Source: Notospermus geniculatus
Taxonomy: Eukaryota; Nemertea; Pilidiophora; Heteronemertea; Lineidae
NCBI GenBank assembly: GCA_002633025.1
Contig: NMRB01000022.1
Location: 446,892 to 510,891, forward strand
Direction: 5' to 3'
DNA: 64,000 bases
In this document: piece by piece, positions 38,801-50,440 of the stretch
Numbering within the stretch: the first letter of the stretch is position 1
Layout of the letters: every line of letters starts with the position of its first letter
The notes under the pieces: generated by a model
The model's input: the letters and a program-made list of their open reading frames with translations, nothing else
Database searches by the model: none
Told to the model about the DNA's origin: nothing
Translations under genes and position numbers: made by a program

Positions 38801-39434
38801 ACTCCATAGCTAGCAATTTACTAGTCACAGTGTAATTTCAGTTTCATTCAATAGAGTTCCAATTTGGCCCACTTCGATCAAGACCCAACCGCCCTACCAC
38901 CACAGGTACCGGAACCATAAACTGGTATACCGGTAACGCCTGCCTACATACATGGCCTAGGTAGGCCTAGGCCTAGGATAGGTGCTATAGCTTACTAAGC
39001 CCCCTCTAGACCCTGAACATGCTGAACCAGGCCTAGCCCAGCTAGCTACATGTCATGATGTAGGCCTAGCACTAGGCCTCCATTCCATACGCTACATGTA
39101 GGCCTAGGCCCTACCGGTAGGCTAGCCTATATCTACCATGGCTACTCCATCCACTTAGCCTAGCCCCATTTTTACCTCGCTCATTCACAGAATCGGGATT
39201 CATCATAAGCATTCTGGCAAAGTCCTGTGGCACAGCATTAGAAACTGCCTCATGAACGGTTCCAAAATTCCCAAAACCTTGTCCTATCATCATTGTTGGC
39301 ACTGCTTTTAGTTTTGAAGAAGAAGCAGTGCCTCCCATGCTATCTTTATCTAACAGATGCATGTTGTGTTGTTCACCAGCATGGCTATGCCCGCACTCCC
39401 CCGACCCACTTCCATGAGAATGAGCGTGATTCAT
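35815..39434 (-). CDS. ZDHHC17: Ankyrin-repeat DHHC palmitoyltransferase, ZDHHC13/17 type (8 exons plus one unresolved junction)
   Basis: Minus-strand exons 39434-39176, 38694-38448, 38192-38060, 37866-37685, 37528-37292, 36848-36707, 36597-36491 and 36306-35815. The family attaches palmitate to cysteines of substrate proteins at Golgi and vesicle membranes. A His/Ser-rich leader is followed by about five ankyrin repeats (GWSGLTPMHRAAIRGEPAII; FNETPLMFACRAGKVHIVHL), two membrane segments (LLAWYWALTMPFTMIVVLNI; GLVIFLGVVVMG), one more (GVFWITTSLIPVYLYLVG), the zinc cysteine-rich domain (RFCIHCE..KHCKLCNIC..DHHC..CIG) and two final membrane segments. The catalytic cysteine of DHHC is about residue 463. 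After DHHC it reads LFLMKCIG rather than the usual PWVxNCVG, so the copy is diverged. All junctions match in phase except between 37292 and 36848. A missing piece of 1 mod 3 bases is needed there, so total length (about 602) is approximate. Human paralogues are 622-632 residues. Confidence 0.88.
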
Positions 39435-40131
39435 CTTTGTTTTGATAGCGAAAATTTGGAGAAATTTGGAGAAAAGTCGTCAGTCATCAACCATGTCCAC
39501 CATGTTTAAACGTTCGCCATAGCAATTCTGTATGCAATATCATGATTGGCTAGAAATCAGCATGTCCGAAAATTAAACCAATCAAATCCAGTTTGAGAAA
39601 TGTTGTTGGGTTTTAATATCTTGTAATAACGCCACCTATACTTGGTACGCGTTTTGACTTGACGGCGCACGTGAAAAAATTGTGCGTTCGTGCTCTTCTC
39701 TGTCAAATTTGTTGTGTTATTTATGCTACTGAAATAAAATTTTCTGTCTTAATGTGATAACATGTTGCTTGGCTGAATTTCATCTCTCATTCACTTACAA
39801 TTAGGCCAGCTGACAGCTTTCTAAAACTGCAAATGTTCAGACAAGCAAAAAAGCATCCGCCTGGCCTGGATGCTTGGTCACGGTGTGTTACTTATGGCGT
39901 GTATCAAAAAAAACCTCCAACACACCGTGCCTACGCCAAGCAAGCAATAAGCTGCTAATCTAAGCAGCCCTAGGCCTTGGCCTATAATCTATATTGTTAC
40001 CTGGCCTACGGAAGGAAGCATTGAAATGAAGGATTGAAGGGTTTGTCATTGGACATTGGAGACTGAAGCCAAGTTGTATTTCATATTCTATTACAGTCCT
40101 GATTGAGTTGTCCAATAATATTGACACCAAG
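39435..40131. promoter_or_regulatory. Bidirectional promoter region between ZDHHC and LARP7
   Basis: Only 697 bases separate the two divergent start codons. An ATTGG box (39545-39549) and a CCAAT box (39578-39582) sit 30 bases apart in opposite orientation, a pattern common in shared promoters. A CACGTG-like GCACGTGAAA follows at about 39667. No coding exon seen. Confidence 0.5.
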
Positions 40132-43100
40132 ATGGAAGATGATCAACCACAAGTTTGCGACAGAAAGAAACCAAGAAAACGTTTCAAGAAAATATTTGCA
40201 CAGATTCAACAGCAGGTAGGCCTACATATTGTATTAATGACTGAGTGAAAAAGTCTGTCATTTTGTCTAGAAAATAGAACTCTTGCGCTCTTGTTTGTGG
40301 ACCTACATTATTAATGCCTGCAGAAGAAATATGTTAAAAGTGTCTTTCCTAACTAACAGGATAGCTTTCCATTTATTCCAACTTCTAAGAGTCCTGCTGT
40401 TTGCAGTTCTGATGCTGCTGTTGTGTCCATTGCAAATTATATTGAAATGCAAGGTTACCTTTTTCAGGTGGAATTCTACTTCAGTGATGCCAATCTCAAC
40501 AAAGACAGATTCATGACAAAGTTGGTTGCAGAATCTGAAGGTGGTAGTAAGTAATACACCAGGTGCATGATTTAGGAAGGCAGGTTTTCTATCTGAACTC
40601 CATGAATCTGCACATCGAAGCAAGGCCATGCTTTTTTTATAGAACTGTCAGAAACCACGTATCAATCGGACGGTAAATCTAACAAAAGTCATATTTTTGA
40701 AAAATGTATTTCAGTCTCGGACACCTGAGCGGCGGGCGGAATAAAAATAAAAATAATTTTTTATTTTTTTTTCATTTTGGCAAGTTTTCGGAGCGGAGGG
40801 CTTGTGAAAACCCCCAAAAATAAAATTTTATTTTTTTTGACTTCCCTATTTTCACCTAGCGGCGGGCCCGCGAAACAAGGAATAAAAAAAGTGTGGCCCA
40901 AATGTCTTCCTTGTCCTTCGAAATTGCAAGGGGGGGGGGGAGAAAGCTCCTTGAATGTATGGTAAAGACCTTGTATAGGATTTTAGGGTCTTGGAGGAGT
41001 AAAATGGCACACCCTAACAAGACAAAGTTTGAAATTACTGGTACTGAGTCTCCTCTTCTTTCAGAAATCCCACTTAACGTGTTCCTGAAATTCAATAGGG
41101 TCAAGGCTCTTTGTGCTGATGAAGAAATGCTGGCGAAGGCACTTAAGAAATCTAAATTTTTGGAGGTAAATGTCTGTGCTGTTTTCAGTGTTGGTAGCCT
41201 ACGGGATGACTTGATCTTTTATGGAGGTCACTCACTAATTACATCTTTCTTAATTGTTCAGGTAAACAACAATTTTGTGTGGCGGAAAGTACCCTTTAAA
41301 CCTGTGGACAGTGCTGAAGTTGATGAGAGGACAATTTATGTTGTAAGTTTTTTTGGCATCTGAAATCCTTTTTCATACAGGAGTGAGCCCCTGTTCCACG
41401 CTTACACCTCTTGCAAAGGCTCATTATGAGAGAATTTCTTAATACCGGTACATGTATCCATCCTTGTGAAGGACAATAAGAATTGACTAGGTCTACATGT
41501 GAAATGGGTAAGTTCCATGATTAAAGCTCATGCACATGCCCTGACAGCCAGTTGTGCTGTCTCAGTCTCATTCCATATCAGTGTATTGATGATGTAACAT
41601 GATGTCATTCCAGGAGTCCCTTCCACCACATGCTGACCATGAAATGTTGNCGATATTTCCCGCATCAACGATGAGTGTCAGTTCCCGCGATATTAAACAC
41701 CGAACCCACGAAGATAGCCGAAATTCCGTGATACTACCCTACTCTTAAAAACGGTGGTTAATCAGCGATAATTTATTTATTGTAAGCGCGTTTTCAGCCG
41801 AAGTTGGTGTAAAAAGTAGTTCTCATTGATATTCATCCGCCGACCAGAAGAGAGAATGTGTGTCATGGCGCAGAATGCCTGCACAGCCGGTTTTCTGGGA
41901 AGGTCGTCACTGTACCCGTGATATTACCCGAAACTACCCTACCATGCATGAAAATAGGTTGTGGTTGCGCAGTTGAAATACTTGCATCATCGTCATTCTT
42001 CTGTGCTCATTGTCTCATGAAAATATCTCTGCGGAAACTAACTTGAAAACTTGTACTCTGCAGATGATGAACTCTGGTGATGCTGTTGAGAAAGCAGGGC
42101 GATTTCCAAAAATGCACAACAAGCAGTGGCAGTCATTACAGAAGCAGGTTGACAGCGGAACAAGTACAGGTAATTGGTTAAGTTATTGTTCAGAAATTGG
42201 AAATGTGAATACATGTACATGTACATGTACTAGGTAAGATTTTTCTCACTCTTTGGATTGCTGGAGAGTGATGTTCATTATTCATAATCATAGATATTTT
42301 CATGAAGTTATAAAAGTAAATACATGTACACAGCATATAATCCAGTGGTTATTTCATAACTTTGCCTGAACTGTTTTGCATTGGTATATATTATGGGGTG
42401 GGGCTGAACTTGATCTATCTTTCAGAGGATTATGAGTCTACTAAATCTGGTAAAAAGCAGAGGCATCACGCCAGTGGCGAAAGTACTGATGGGGAGGATG
42501 CAAGTTCTGTTCAGAAGAAATTCAGTACTAGTTCAGAGGGAGAGGAACAGGGAAGTGAAATTCCCAGTGCAGGAACGAGAAAACGAAAAAGGGAATCAAA
42601 TGAATCAATTGAGGGAGAGAATGGACAGGATGGAGGGCAGAAAAGAGGGGGTAAAGATCGCCGGCGGTCAAAGGATAAAATACAGCGGAAAGGTGAACTC
42701 GATTCTGATTCTGATGGAAAGTTGAAATGTCCAAAAAGAGGAAAACAAGACGTGACATCCTGTGTATCCGAGTCGAATTCAGCAGCAAAGGATACAAAAG
42801 CGACCGCTGTACCAGATAATGTGGACAAATGTGAACTTAAGGGTCCAGTAAAGGGAATATTGAAGCAGGAATCACAGGAAGATGACCCCAGGGGAAAGAA
42901 ACGAAAGCTGGACGATGGTGGGAGTGACAGTGATGCAAAAAGGGTTAAAATTGGCGACAATGTTGTTACGCATTCAATCGCCGAGAAGAGGAAGCGCCAT
43001 CACCCGAACCGAAGTCACAGGCGTCATGAAAAAGAAACCGATGTGAATATGAGAGTACTGACAAAGTGGGTGTATAAGAGAGTGTTATATCTTACATTTA

Positions 43101-44967
43101 CTTACCATTTATTCACAATTCCAACATTGTGTGTCTGATTTATATTTATACTTGTATGTTCCTTCAGTACAAGTATTTGCATTTTTTTGCAGAAAACAGT
43201 GGTTGGAATTGAAAAAGGAATATCTTGCCCTGCAGAAAGAAAGTATGAAAACGTTGAAAAAAGCTGTAAAGAAAAAGGGGAAGGGTGATAAAATCAAGCC
43301 AGTCATAGAGGAGAAAGCCAAGCCTGCCATTGAATTCACACCAAATGTTATCGTACATGTAAAAGTGAACCCATTACGGATGCCCATGACCAGGCAGCAA
43401 ATCAAGGTAGTGTTCAACATATTTTTCATGAAAATAAAATGGACTTGTGCTCAAAGTTCGATCATTTGGTATGTTAGATGGAGAAGATGAGCTCTTAAAT
43501 TACATTCTTTCTGATTAAGATTCTCAGTTTGTGCAAGATCTTTTTTTCTTTTTAGGAGAGATTGAATCCAGAAGCAATAGCCTACGTTGACATGAATGAT
43601 GGTGACCTAGAGGGCCGTATCCGGTGCAAAAGTGAAGAGGCAGCCAAAAGTGTGATCAGTGCAGATGTTGATGGCATCCATGTTAGTCTTTTACAAGGTA
43701 AGGGCAGTTTATGAGGTAAGGGCAGTTAAATATCAGCAGATCAGTTCCTTAGATGTGCTTGTGAGGGCAGCACCAGTATTGAACTTACTTCAGCACTCCT
43801 GGGTAGAACTTCGTGAACTTGTTTTCGGATTTGTCAAAAAATGTATTTCCAGGGGACGAAGAGAAGCACTACTGGGAGAAAATTGTGGCTGACCGAGAAC
43901 AAAAGCTGAATTCAAAAAGAAAGAAAAAGCGAGGTGCTCAAAAGGTATACCATCCATTATTTTGTGGCTCATTCCTATTATTAGTCCAATATTGAATTCA
44001 ACTGAATATATTAATGTTTTTTACTTGCTTCTAAATTGCCACATTATGAATGTTTTTTTGCCATTTGAGTGTCCTGATGAATGTTTTCTCATCTCAAAAA
44101 TTACTAAATTGATAGTCAAGTACTCAATTGTCCCTCCCAGACAATGTTGTCCCTCCAAGGACTGCTATATTGACAGCTTTGTGATGAAGTTTTGTGTTGA
44201 TGATATTGTCTACAGACATGATTATTTTCTGACAAGCCAGTTATGAAGTATGTAGACAATACCACTTGATAGCCTGATATTCTATTAGTGTTCAGTCTCG
44301 GTCTATCTGTTTATAGTTACCTTGATAAAAAGGCTACATTTGTCCACATATTACTTGTCTCTTAGTCTTACCTGTCTCCTCATTCGTGATTTATTCATTA
44401 ACTGCATATTTCAGTTTCAGTTTTGTCTTGTCCATACTTCACTCTTGATTGATAATTGCTGTCTTGTGACATTCGTCTCGATAAATAATTGCTCCTGTCG
44501 TTGATTGATAATTGCCTTAAGTTGATTTATTGGCTATCTTTGTCATATTCTTTCATGTGATTTTCCATGTGTGTCCTGTTTTTCACATGTGCTGTTTCTC
44601 CTCGATGTGATATTTTCTCTTATCCTTCCGTTCTACTTTCAGAATATTGATGTATTGTTCTGTCTCAGTTGATAACTGTTGAATTGATTTGATGTATTTG
44701 TTTCTCTCCTTGATTGATAATTGCTGTCCTTGATTGATAATTGCTGTCCTTGATTGATAATTGCTGTGATGAAAACCATTATTTCATTTTAGCTCCATAG
44801 GCCTATTTGTATTCTGTGACTGGTACTTGTGCTTGTGTTCATTTGTCACCTTCCGTGTTCTGGTTAATTTGATTTTGATATCTTATTTTCAGGTTATTGA
44901 AAAAATCGACCGAATTGTCACAGATGCCAGCAAACAGAAACATGTTTTCTTTGATGATGATGACTGA
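40132..44967 (+). CDS. LARP7: La-related protein 7 (7SK RNA-binding), RRM1 region lost at an assembly break
   Basis: Exons 40132-40215, 40468-40546, 41065-41165, 41262-41342, 41614-41649 (truncated by the N at 41650), 42064-42169, 42426-43065, 43193-43406, 43556-43697, 43853-43944 and 44893-44967. LARP7 binds the 3' end of 7SK RNA and holds P-TEFb in its inactive store. The La motif is clear: QVEFYFSDANLNKDRFM and IPLNVFLKFNRVKALCADEE. RRM1 starts (ESLPPHADHEML) and then stops at the N; sequence resumes with MMNSGDAVEKAGRFPKM. A charged Lys/Glu/Ser linker, the conserved EYLALQKESMKTLKK, and the C-terminal xRRM (AYVDMNDGDLEGRIRCKS; helix EEKHYWEKIVADREQKLNSK) follow. Exon phases agree throughout except at the break. 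The end VFFDDDD is acidic. The gene is head to head with ZDHHC. Confidence 0.9.
41650..41650. other. Single N at a contig join inside LARP7 RRM1
   Basis: Coding sequence left of the N is a good RRM1 start. Sequence to the right (CGATATTTCCCGCATC onwards) has no frame that continues it, and about 60 expected RRM1 residues are absent before the next exon at 42064. Confidence 0.75.
44704..44768. repeat. 20-bp minisatellite in the last LARP7 intron
   Basis: Three perfect head-to-tail copies of CTTGATTGATAATTGCTGTC, with degenerate single copies at about 44447, 44496 and 45127, i.e. on both sides of the last exon. Confidence 0.85.
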
Positions 44968-45390
44968 CAGTGTGAATACCCTACAAGGACAGCCATATTG
45001 ACAGCTATTTGATGAAGTGTTACATCAGTTACACTGTATGTGGACATAATTCTTTTCTACCAACCAATTAGTTAATATATATTATATACTGCATAATGAT
45101 TTGATGGGTTGTTTATGGCCAGTTTTGATTGATAATTGCTGTGACAGTCAGCCATCAAGATAATGTAATTGCGTTATTGTCGACCTATTACTGGTGCTGC
45201 TACTTATCTCTTGCCTGATAATATTTCGTTTGTTCAGCTTGATTTGATACTTTGATAGATGTGGGAGAAGTTTTTATGTCCTTCCTCAAGCAAGGCGTCC
45301 ATGAATCTCATTGGTCAGTTCCTTGCCCAGGTTAAGCAGACTGTTCGTTATATACACGTAGCTGGATAATATGATGCCATTGAATAATAT

Positions 45391-45582
45391 GTGACCGCCA
45401 CGGCAAAATGAGTCTGAATGCGCACAGAAGACGACCTAACATGTCCAAGGTGACACCAACGGTTTGTTGATTTCAGGATTGTCTGCCAATAGTGAAATTT
45501 GACTCGATTTTCTGTAATTGTTGTCTGGTGTCATCTTCGGTCTTCTGTGTGCATTCCAACTCATTTTGTTGTGCCGGGTCAC
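45391..45582. repeat. Imperfect fold-back repeat
   Basis: GTGACCGCCACGGCAAAATG and the complement of the right end (GTGACCCGGCACAACAAAAT) pair with gaps, and the pairing continues over GAATGCGCACAGAAGACG / GAATGCACACAGAAGACC. 192 bp, no ORF, no clear target duplication. Confidence 0.55.
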
Positions 45583-45667
45583 TTATGTTGAAATGAACTT
45601 ACCGGTAGTTGGTTTTGCAACAGAGCTCCTCGGTTCTTTTAATTCAGTGTTTGTATTTTATTTTCAG

Positions 45668-45715
45668 GTTAATGACGAAATCAGCAGAAGTGTTCAGATG
45701 CCATACCGTGTGTGA
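45668..45715 (+). CDS. LARP7: Candidate duplicated alternative last exon of LARP7
   Basis: A good acceptor (GTATTTTATTTTCAG) precedes a 15-codon frame in the phase that LARP7 exon 10 requires, ending in TGA. The bases resemble the annotated last exon: GTTAATGACGAAATC against GTTATTGAAAAAATC, and TGTTCAGATGCC against TGTCACAGATGCC. The residues show VxxxIxRxV in both. It would replace the acidic end (VFFDDDD) with QMPYRV. The surrounding sequence also has partly duplicated blocks. Use of this exon is inference. Confidence 0.4.
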   Translation, partial: VNDEISRSVQMPYRV

Positions 45716-45907
45716 TGATGAAGTCCGAGAGTTTTGATCGACAGTTCAGTTCACCGTTATACTTGAAGCCTTATCACTGTCAAGTGGCATTGCCATATTT
45801 ATGGCGTTTCAAATGAATTGCATATGATGATGCAGTGCGCTAAACAATTCAAATTGATGTACATGTATGATTATATCTGCTCAAAGAATGCAAGGGGTAA
45901 ACCTTGC

Positions 45908-45928
45908 AATAAACGCATTTATAATAAA
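45908..45928 (+). terminator. Probable polyadenylation signals of LARP7
   Basis: Two AATAAA hexamers (45908-45913 and 45923-45928) about 950 bases after the main stop and 200 after the alternative last exon. Confidence 0.45.
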
Positions 45929-47490
45929 GAATTGTTTTCATATTTATTGGCTCCTCTTGTCTTGTTCCTATTTCTCAACTGTGTTGTATTTTGTCTTGCT
46001 TATAATATTGACTTGTATTGCACTGCCCCAATTATCAGTCGTACGGTACCAATTTGTCGTAGGTGATATGGTGAATGAATGCATGACAGTTGTGCAGAAA
46101 TGTGGTAAAATGGTCAGACTTCTGGCTTTACCTGAATGAGCGATTAATTTTTGTGGCATTTTGCATTAATTATTGCATGTCGTCTTGATATTCTGTTATG
46201 GCAACATTTTGTCTGTGTTCTTGTTTGTTCAGATTGACAGGGTGCTGACCATAGGCCTATATATGTATTCCCACCTTGCTTGTACAATTTCCTGCGTCGT
46301 TGATATTGCACTCCCCAGGGTAGATGGTCGGTGCACCTGGTCAATCTGATAACGGACCTGTTAAGCTTTTCTGTTGCATTGTTTTGTTCATGTTGTAGGG
46401 GAGCTGATGCTAACTTGGACCTACCAATTTCTACTTGTGCAGTCCCTTCAGCAAATTTGATACATGCAATGCGAGGTATGCTACCATATCGAATTCAGGC
46501 CAACCAAAAATGGGTGTCCGTCTGTCAGTCTGGCATTTCTGTCTGCAAACCAGGGGTACGTTTTGGCTACATGTTTAATCCTACATGTATTGACTTGCCT
46601 CATGGTTTCAGCAGAGGTTTGAAGTACAGTTGCTTTATCCATTTGCATCTGTTCAAAGTATATGGTTGCATGCTTACTATTGGTCATCAATGTCTGTAAT
46701 CAAAATGCCGACCAAAAAGGGTCCATATCGTTCCTGCTGAAATTCAATTGTATTGGGATCGTGTTGGGACTGTCAATGGTCAGGGACTTATGTTACATTG
46801 TTCACTTTCATGTGCCTAAACTTACTGCTTCCGTGCCTAAACTTACTGCTTGCTCTTTACACCAATGGCCAGAGGCGCCACCTGACTATGCATGCACTCG
46901 TAAGTTAGTGATATTAATTTCCACTTCTAGGTGTTGCTTCCTTGATGAATTTTGATTGCTTAGCTTTGTATTTTGTCAGTGGCAATTGCCCTGCTCTCCC
47001 CTCCCCCACTGTTCATGTATGTAACCTAATGTTGGCTACACTATCTGATTACCACCCAACACAAATATTTGCCAAGACCCTCATTTTACGGTGAATTCTT
47101 TGCAGTCACAGTGCATTAGCAACCTGTTATTTTGATACGCCTTGCAAATCAAACTCGACCCCCAACTACCTAGTATTATCGACATCAAATAGATGGAAGC
47201 CTGAACAAGTCCATACCACCTCATTAATTCTTTCGCATGCCCAAAACATATTTGTATGTATGTCTATCAATAATGTGAAGCTATTAATCATCTTTGCATT
47301 TGGTTGATAAGGTAGTGTCAGAACTCTGTTGCCTAATTCCATTTATCAATACATATATGAGGGATATAATGAAATAAGCTCCCACAACATCAGAAGCCTT
47401 TGTTTGATGTGAATGGCACGGTCTTCTAGGAGAGAAAATGTCTGCTGGGCTATGCGGCAGTTTATTTTTTGACAAAACTAACATGACTAA

Positions 47491-47903
47491 AGCCTCTCTC
47501 ACAGTTGCAACAGTTGGCCTGCGTTTAATTGCGATAGACAATCGCAGGTGTACTGTCGCAAATTACCACAAACTATCGCAGACCTTGCGATAATACTGCA
47601 GACAGTCGCATACAATTGTGAAATTTTGGAAATGTTCAAAAATTAAACCTTGTCGCATACTTATCGCAAAGCAACTGCAGATTTGTCGCAAAATATCACA
47701 CAGTGTCGCAAAATATCGTTTATAACCCCAAATTATCGGTGTCGACTGAAGAGGCTGCAGACAGAAAACCCGTAAATTTTGGTCAGGGTTTAAAAATTAG
47801 AAAATTGTCGCAGCTATTATCTCAGAAATTGTCATTCCTGCGATTGTTTGCATAACGTAACAAATACAATCACAGGCCAACTGTCGTATGTGTGAGCGAG
47901 GCT
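47491..47903. mobile_element. PIF/Harbinger-like MITE filled with TCGCA repeats
   Basis: The ends AGCCTCTCTCACA and the complement AGCCTCGCTCACA pair with one mismatch, then CAGTTGGCCTG / CAGGCCAACTG pairs. TAA is duplicated at 47488-47490 and 47904-47906. The interior repeats TCGCAAA, TCGCAGA and TTGCGAT about fifteen times. 413 bp, no ORF. Confidence 0.75.
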
Positions 47904-48856
47904 TAAGGGGTACGGTAAATATGTTGAGTAACCAGTAGCAGTCCTCCTTCAGTCTGCACTTGCCACAAATAATATTGGCTAGGCAATTTGTCTTGAAGTA
48001 AGGGTTAATAGAATCCCCTAACCTTGAAGTCTTGATACAAATTCTTCAATTAGAAACCTTGGAAGTTAGAGGAGAAGGTGATTGGTAAAGTCTGCTCAAT
48101 ATTCAAATGCAATCGAGTGAGTGGCATTTTACATTCTCCTCATTAATTTGATGACTCCTTAATGGGCATTAGAAAAGAATTCAAAATACCAATCCAATGT
48201 AAAAGAAATTAACCAGAGATGAAAAGAGTGATCAGAATTTCTAATTGCCGAGGCACACAAAGATAAGTCTTGGACAAATGTGTAGCATTTGCCCTCGGAA
48301 TAAGTCGATTTCAACAAATTTATGTAAAATTGTGTTTTGATGAGAAAGCCACAGGATTGCACCTTGAATGTGAATGTTCTCTAGGGCTGCTATGTATTGA
48401 TGGGATGGGTGCACAGGCCATGGTCTAAATGACCCTTGGTCTGTCAGGATACTAGGTTGGTGTCGTCCGAAGCCACTTCTTTCAGTCTACTCCATCTGTG
48501 TTGGGATTCTATACAAGGACCTGGTGGCTTATCATTTATTAGGCCTACGCCTTAGCTGAGCATTACCCAGCGATTGCTGATTCTTACCTCTTCCAGCAGC
48601 TTTACTTGTGTTTGTTTTGGTCTATCTTGAATGGGTGCAATCAATGCATTACCTTCCTTCCATCGTCTACTAAGTGCCTCCACACATGTGCATTTCTTCA
48701 GGCTGCATTTGGCAGTAAATTGTTAATGTGCATTGCCTCCATTCTTACTGAATTCTGGTGCATTTTAATGCAGAACACAGGACTAGGTGCTTTTCATGCC
48801 TTATGCCTTAATTTCATGCCTTATGCCTTAGCTTAGCATCACAAAGAACTGCTGTT

Positions 48857-49078
48857 TCTTACCCTAGCATTACCAGCGACTGCTATTTCTTACCCTAGCA
48901 TTACCAGCGACTGCTGTTTCTTCTAGCATTACCAGTGACTGCTGTTTCTTACCCTAGCGTTACCAGCAACTGTTGTTTCTTACCCTAGCATTACCAGCGA
49001 CTGCTATTTCTTACCCTAGCATTACCAGCGACTGCTATTTGTTACCTTAGCATTACCAGCGACTGCTGTGTCTTAACC
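48857..49078. repeat. Minisatellite, about 31-bp unit
   Basis: Seven or so direct copies of a unit containing TTACCCTAGCATTACCAGCG and ACTGCTATTTC, with single-base changes and one shortened copy. The array is bracketed by a longer duplication: TTTACTTGTGTTTGTTTTGG occurs at about 48601 and again at about 49091. Confidence 0.9.
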
Positions 49079-49795
49079 TTTTCCAGCAGCTTTACTTGTG
49101 TTTGTTTTGGCGAGTCTTGAATCCATGCATTTGCCTTCCTTCCTTCGTCTGCCTAAATCATGCCTCCACATAAATGTATGTGTGCATTTCATGATACATT
49201 TGGCAGTAAATTGTTTGTCGTCCCCTACCTTCATTCTTATGGAACGGGCCATTCAAATTATTGCACTGCAATCAAGACAAGTTTGTGGAGGCCATGGCTG
49301 ATATTCATAAAAGTTAAGCATGTGCTTTTACTTAGATTTTTAAGCATATACTAGGCCCGATATTCATAAAACCTGAGCTAATACTTATACTTATCAGCTT
49401 CTGCTACTAGGTAAAGCATCTGCTTTTTGAGCATTTAGTCAATGCTATACTGGAAAGCATTTGCTAAAGTTCATATTCATAAAGTGTGGTAAAAAGCATC
49501 TGCTTACAAGCATACACTTAGAATTTTCAAGGTTGCTCCAGACCAAGCTTAAAGTTGCAAGGAGCAGAACTCTTTGCCCTGGCAGCGTTTATTCAGCTTG
49601 TTGAAAGGAAGAGAACGATTTATATGCGTAGAAAATCATGTCGTCAGGCGGTTTTGTGGAAGTCGGGGTGTCTGGCCCCCTCCCCGATGACCCTCCCCCC
49701 CAAAAAAAAAATTTGAAAATTAGAAGCTCTGAGATGCGATTTAGTCCATTTCCTCTCCTGCAATCTGAGACACAAATAGGCCCAATAATAACACG

Positions 49796-50007
49796 CAATG
49801 ACACATGACATGACATGACCTGACATAATGACACGACATAACATGACATGACATAATGACGTGACATGACATGACATGACATGGCATGGCATGGCATGAC
49901 ATGACATGACATGACATGACATGACACGACATGACATGATATGACATGACATGGCATGCATGACTTCACATGACATAATGACATGACATGACATGACACG
50001 ACATAAT
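49796..50007. repeat. Pentanucleotide microsatellite (ATGAC)n ending at an N
   Basis: About 200 bases of ATGAC/ATGGC/ATAATGAC repeats. The single N at 50008 follows immediately, so array length is probably unreliable. Open frames in this array are artefacts of the repeat. Confidence 0.93.
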
Positions 50008-50029
50008 NCTCTAGTACACATTTATGCAA

Positions 50030-50440
50030 GGTATGAAATGGCTAGGTGAGAAAACGACGACACGTGCCAAGTTCGTAACTTTTGCCGAACTTTGACCTCT
50101 GTGACCTTGAAAAGTAGGTCAAATGAAAAACCCGGGTATTATGTTATGTATCGTCATTAGATATACCTATGATAAAAATTTGGTGACGATCCGTCCATTC
50201 GTTCAGGAGAAATAACAGTTTTTGTGTTTTCACATTTAGCCCCCTATTGGCCAAACCTTGAATCGAATGATGCTGAATATCGAAAGGAAACAACGTCTAC
50301 TTACAAGCAACATGTCCGAAAAATTTCAAAAGAAAATCTCAAGTCGTTTTTAAGTTATCAGGCGGACAAGAGAAAAGCAGACGCCCGGACGCCCGACCGC
50401 CCGACCGCCCGGACGCCCGACCGCCCGCCACTTTCGGTAA
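50030..50440. repeat. Possible dispersed repeat with a CGCCCGACCGCC-rich end
   Basis: The composition shifts from GACCTCTGTGACCTTGAA-type sequence to a short GC-rich array of CGCCCGACCGCC/CGCCCGGACGCC (about 50381-50428). Looks like a dispersed repeat consensus rather than unique sequence, but no boundary or terminal repeat is visible. Confidence 0.3.

Noticed and set aside
42511-42960. Minus-strand frame of 149 codons opposite the LARP7 linker
   Set aside because: It is the antisense shadow of the Lys/Glu/Ser-rich coding exon 42426-43065.
43945-44892. microRNA cluster in the LARP7 intron, as in vertebrates (miR-302/367)
   Set aside because: I saw no miRNA-like hairpin of suitable size here; the visible repeats are the 20-bp minisatellite, and that cluster is known only from vertebrates.
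48857-49078. CRISPR-like array of regularly spaced repeats
   Set aside because: Whole units repeat without unique spacers, in an intron-rich animal genome; it is a minisatellite. The same holds for 13329-13650.
49589-50029. Overlapping minus-strand open frames of 125-146 codons rich in MSCHV
   Set aside because: They are translations of the ATGAC microsatellite in several frames at once and include an N. No protein family.
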